Shown in pieces: positions 61,940-64,000 of a stretch of DNA of 64,000 nucleotides; the stretch's first letter is position 1; the number at the start of each line of letters is the position of its first letter. Location of the stretch: the NCBI GenBank assembly GCA_910577105.1, contig CAJTMB010000002.1, positions 62,001 to 126,000 on the forward strand. The letters are read 5' to 3'. The position numbers and the translations under genes were made by a program. Below the pieces are notes generated by a model. The model was given only the letters and a program-made list of their open reading frames with translations, was not told where the DNA came from and searched no databases. The stretch is from an uncultured Lachnospiraceae bacterium. Its GTDB lineage: Bacteria; Bacillota; Clostridia; Lachnospirales; Lachnospiraceae.

Positions 61940-62087
61940 AAAAACCTCTCCTTTCCCTGTGCCTTTGCACAGTCAAATCTGCGGTGTCCCCACAGACCTT
62001 TCGCAACCTGTCGATGCAGACCTGTATGACATGCAACCTGTGTCCTGCTGTATCAACCTGTCTGCGAGACATAAAGCCTCTCGATTT
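61920..62087 (-). CDS. Small questionable ORF
   Basis: ATG 62087 gives about 55 residues (MKSRGFMSRRQVDTAGHRLH), with AAGG three bases before. It is basic and overlaps the start of the DUF5688 gene by 20 bases. No match recognised; it may be a non-coding leader instead. Confidence 0.25.
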   Translation of the reverse strand, partial: KSRGFMSRRQVDTAGHRLHVIQVCIDRLRKVCGDTADLTVQRHRERRGFYAGKRF

Positions 62088-62141
62088 CATGACCTTAGAT
62101 TGTAAGCAGAAAGAAGAAAAATATAATCGGGACAAAAAATA

Positions 62142-62277
62142 TGCCCCTTAAAAAGGAAAGAGCAGGCTGCCATATCAATGGATGGGAGCCACCCGCTGAA
62201 AAAATCTGTAATGACTTTCTTGCCGAGTGGTTCACTTCCTGTCCATTTGATACCTGCCTTTTTCTTTTTAAGAGGCA
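62142..62277 (-). repeat. Structured dispersed element, copy E
   Basis: 136 nt on the minus strand. The closing helix is a perfect 13-bp pair, GCCTCTTAAAAAG with CTTTTTAAGGGGC (one G-U). A second helix, ATCAAATGG with CCATTGAT, sits inside. The GTGGCTCCCATCC piece aligns with copies A-D. Upstream of, and in line with, the DUF5688 gene. Confidence 0.72.
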
Positions 62278-62343
62278 CTGTTCCTGTCCTCTCCCATACA
62301 GCTCCATTTCCTGATAAGCAGGGAAAGGGCGGCAGCCAAGACC

Positions 62344-62376
62344 GCAAAAAAATAACAGGCTCCTGCACCTGTTATC
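62344..62376 (-). terminator. Terminator of the DNA methyltransferase gene
   Basis: On the minus strand an 8-bp stem ATAACAGG/CCTGTTAT with an 8-base loop is followed by seven T. It begins 2 bases past the gene stop. Confidence 0.8.
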
Positions 62377-62377
62377 C

Positions 62378-63112
62378 TTAGAAAGGGCTGACATCCCCTC
62401 TTTTAGACACCTCCTCCATGACCCTTTCCAGGGCAGTCCTGTGGTATCTGCCATTGCTCTCAAAGCCGATGAAGTCCCTGTTGTTCCTGGCCGATGCCAC
62501 CGCCGTCGTGCCCGAGCCCATGAATGGGTCAAGGACAACATCCCCCTCCCTGCTGCTGTTCCTTATGATGTTCTCTATGATGGGCAGGGGCTTGATGGTT
62601 GGATGCCCATATATCTTCTTGTCCTTTATGTTCGTAGGCAGGTGCCAGACTGTCCTCGCATCCGCATACCCAGAGGGCTGGCAGTATCCCCTCTTTCGGA
62701 AGTACAGGCAGTATTCCTTGTCTGACAGCCATTTGTTGCTGCACATGGGGATTGGGTTCGTCTTGTGCCATATCAGGATGTCCATCCTGCACTTCCTTTC
62801 CACCACGAAGTATCCTATGTACATGGGGATCTGTACAGCATTGCACCAGATATAGAGGTTCGGTGTCCTCATCACCCGAAAGATTTCATCCAGTATCCTG
62901 ATGTCATAGCCCTCAGTCAGGTTCTGGTCTGATAAGGGCTTCTGGTAGCTGAAGATGTCTTTCCCAAGCCCCTTTCCCTTATTGTCATGGATGTGCTGTA
63001 TCACATATGGAGGGTCTGTCACCACAAGGTCTACAGAGCTGTCCTCCATCTGCCGCAGCCCCTCCAGGCAGTCCATGCAGTATATTCTGTTTCTCTCTAT
63101 CGTCATTTCCAA
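62378..63112 (-). CDS. DNA methyltransferase (N4-cytosine or N6-adenine), orphan
   Basis: 244 residues. TDPPY motif IV at 32-36 precedes motif I FMGSGTT (DPFMGSGTTAVA, near 205), the beta-class order. No target endonuclease is beside it, so it is likely an orphan enzyme that protects the element from host restriction or marks its DNA. Target sequence unknown. Followed by a terminator. Confidence 0.9.
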   Translation of the reverse strand: MEMTIERNRIYCMDCLEGLRQMEDSSVDLVVTDPPYVIQHIHDNKGKGLGKDIFSYQKPLSDQNLTEGYDIRILDEIFRVMRTPNLYIWCNAVQIPMYIGYFVVERKCRMDILIWHKTNPIPMCSNKWLSDKEYCLYFRKRGYCQPSGYADARTVWHLPTNIKDKKIYGHPTIKPLPIIENIIRNSSREGDVVLDPFMGSGTTAVASARNNRDFIGFESNGRYHRTALERVMEEVSKRGDVSPF

Positions 63113-63341
63113 AACTTTCCTTTCCCGATATCATAAGCAGGGAAATGGATTTTATAATCTTTTGAAGATGGAAAGGGACAGCAGGCTCTTATACCCGCTG
63201 TCCCTCTTAGATGCATGGCTGTCTGAATTTCTCTGCTTCAAGGGAAAATCCCTTTGGAATCCAGTAAGATCAAGGGTTGGAGCCACTTTTTGGATTTTAA
63301 GAAAATGGGGATTTTCCTTAAAGAAAGCACTGTTTTTATCT
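63113..63341. other. Intergenic region with hairpins upstream of the methyltransferase gene
   Basis: Two inverted repeats: GGGACAGC/GCTGTCCC near 63175-63205 and GGGAAAATCCC near 63240-63255. They may act as a terminator for the primase gene on the minus strand. No gene seen. Confidence 0.45.
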
Positions 63342-64000
63342 TCATCCAAACACCCTCGATTTCCAGTAGTCGTTGATGTCGTGGAACTGCTGGGGATAAT
63401 TACAGGCCGCATAATCATATCCCTGTCTCTTCAGCGGATTCTGGTTGTAGGATTCAAAGAACCCTTTCAGCTCCTCTGTCGCCTTTCTGCCAGCCTCGTC
63501 ATGGTCGAAGCAGATGATGAACCTCTCATCGCGGCGCGGGACATGCTCCTCCGATAGGTAATGCATCAGGGATTTCAGGTTCGCGATGCTGTTGAGGGAG
63601 ATGCTCCTTATTCCATTCATGGCACAGGACAGGGCATCTTCCATCCCCTCGCAGATGTAGATATCCTTGTTCCTGACATGCTCCATCCCCTGTGTGATGA
63701 AGTTGAACCCAGAAGCTCCCAGCGCCCTTTTCGTGCGGCTCCCGTCAAGGCTTTTCTGGACTGCCATATGCCTCTCTGTATCCATGTAGAACTGGTCAAG
63801 GCACAGGTCATCTTCATCAACAGCCTCATAGTCGATGAGATAGAGGATGCTGTTCACTCCCTCCCAGTAATTGTGCCTGATCTGTATCCTGTTCGCTTTC
63901 AGGATGGGTGCAATCCCTTTATAGAATGTGCCTTTGGCCTTTATCCCATTCAGCCGATCGGTTTCATTCTGGTCTGCGGCTGTCCGCAATGCCTTGTCAA
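63342..64000 (-). CDS. Toprim-domain primase, partial (5' end beyond the window)
   Basis: C-terminal part. Toprim: IYICEGMEDALSCAM with the catalytic Glu, and RFIICFDHDEAGRKATEEL with the DxD-type Asp pair. The frame stays open to the window edge and a TTG near 63989 is not convincing as a start, so the gene probably continues to the right with a zinc-finger or primase domain. Similar to element- and phage-encoded primases. It is distinct from the chromosomal dnaG at 30304. Confidence 0.78.
   Translation of the reverse strand, partial: DKALRTAADQNETDRLNGIKAKGTFYKGIAPILKANRIQIRHNYWEGVNSILYLIDYEAVDEDDLCLDQFYMDTERHMAVQKSLDGSRTKRALGASGFNFITQGMEHVRNKDIYICEGMEDALSCAMNGIRSISLNSIANLKSLMHYLSEEHVPRRDERFIICFDHDEAGRKATEELKGFFESYNQNPLKRQGYDYAACNYPQQFHDINDYWKSRVFG

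Noticed and set aside
61241..62029. 262-residue plus-strand ORF
   Set aside because: Antisense to the DUF5688 gene and across its start.

Overview
The window looks like chromosome from a gut-type Lachnospiraceae (Bacillota, Clostridia) joined at about 38.3 kb to a large mobile element. Reasons: strong GGAGG ribosome sites with frequent GTG/TTG starts, a dgt-dnaG-rpoD-trmK-nif3 order followed by a type A RNase P RNA, a FolB-FolK fusion, an acetyltransferase-like/DUF6320/esterase gene set and DUF5688 and CmpB-like membrane proteins. The genus is inferred from gene content and not proven.

Chromosomal half (1-38.3 kb). Left to right: a BceRS-like two-component pair; a sugar isomerase/DUF4867/xylulokinase operon facing a divergent AraC regulator (the DUF4867 gene carries a one-base frameshift); acetyltransferases and a broken Rpn-type nuclease gene; a leucine-rich-repeat lipoprotein; a complete folate operon (folC-folE-HD-folP-folBK-phosphoesterase); a CmpB-like protein, MATE exporter, PH protein and nitroreductase; pyrBI; a second CmpB-like protein and an S4 RNA-binding protein; a metal cluster (two CobW-type GTPases, one with a His/Cys tandem repeat, plus a ZIP transporter); an anchored trypsin-like protease; rnpB; the nucleoside kinase-nif3-trmK-rpoD-dnaG-dgt macromolecular-synthesis block; an esterase/DUF6320/acetyltransferase-like set; and a coiled-coil protein behind a 140-nt leader RNA that has mutually exclusive pairing. 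Three copies of one palindromic repeat and two further giant palindromes sit at gene ends.

Mobile half (38.3-64 kb, open at the right edge). First come a hairpin-dense 300-bp stretch, three consecutive winged-helix-type proteins and a RuvC-like resolvase. Next are three tandem copies of a two-gene lipoprotein unit with a small Cro/CI regulator. Then come a NERD-nuclease/membrane-protein pair and a 922-residue SF2 helicase. A long leftward run follows: small hypothetical proteins, J-domain protein, RadC-like JAMM protein, DUF262 protein, SSB, DUF5688, an orphan DNA methyltransferase and a Toprim primase cut by the window edge. These suggest a self-replicating or conjugative element; no integrase, relaxase or att site is visible.

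The most unusual signal is a family of seven copies of a 115-150-nt structured element confined to the mobile half. Its closing stem is conserved with compensating changes. Copies lie at module boundaries, five of them upstream of genes and in the same orientation. Two copies lie inside 520-bp direct repeats that bracket the NERD pair and the helicase. The family could be a non-coding RNA or a cassette-border repeat; I do not recognise it. The 37.8-kb leader RNA and the NERD/membrane pair are the next best leads.
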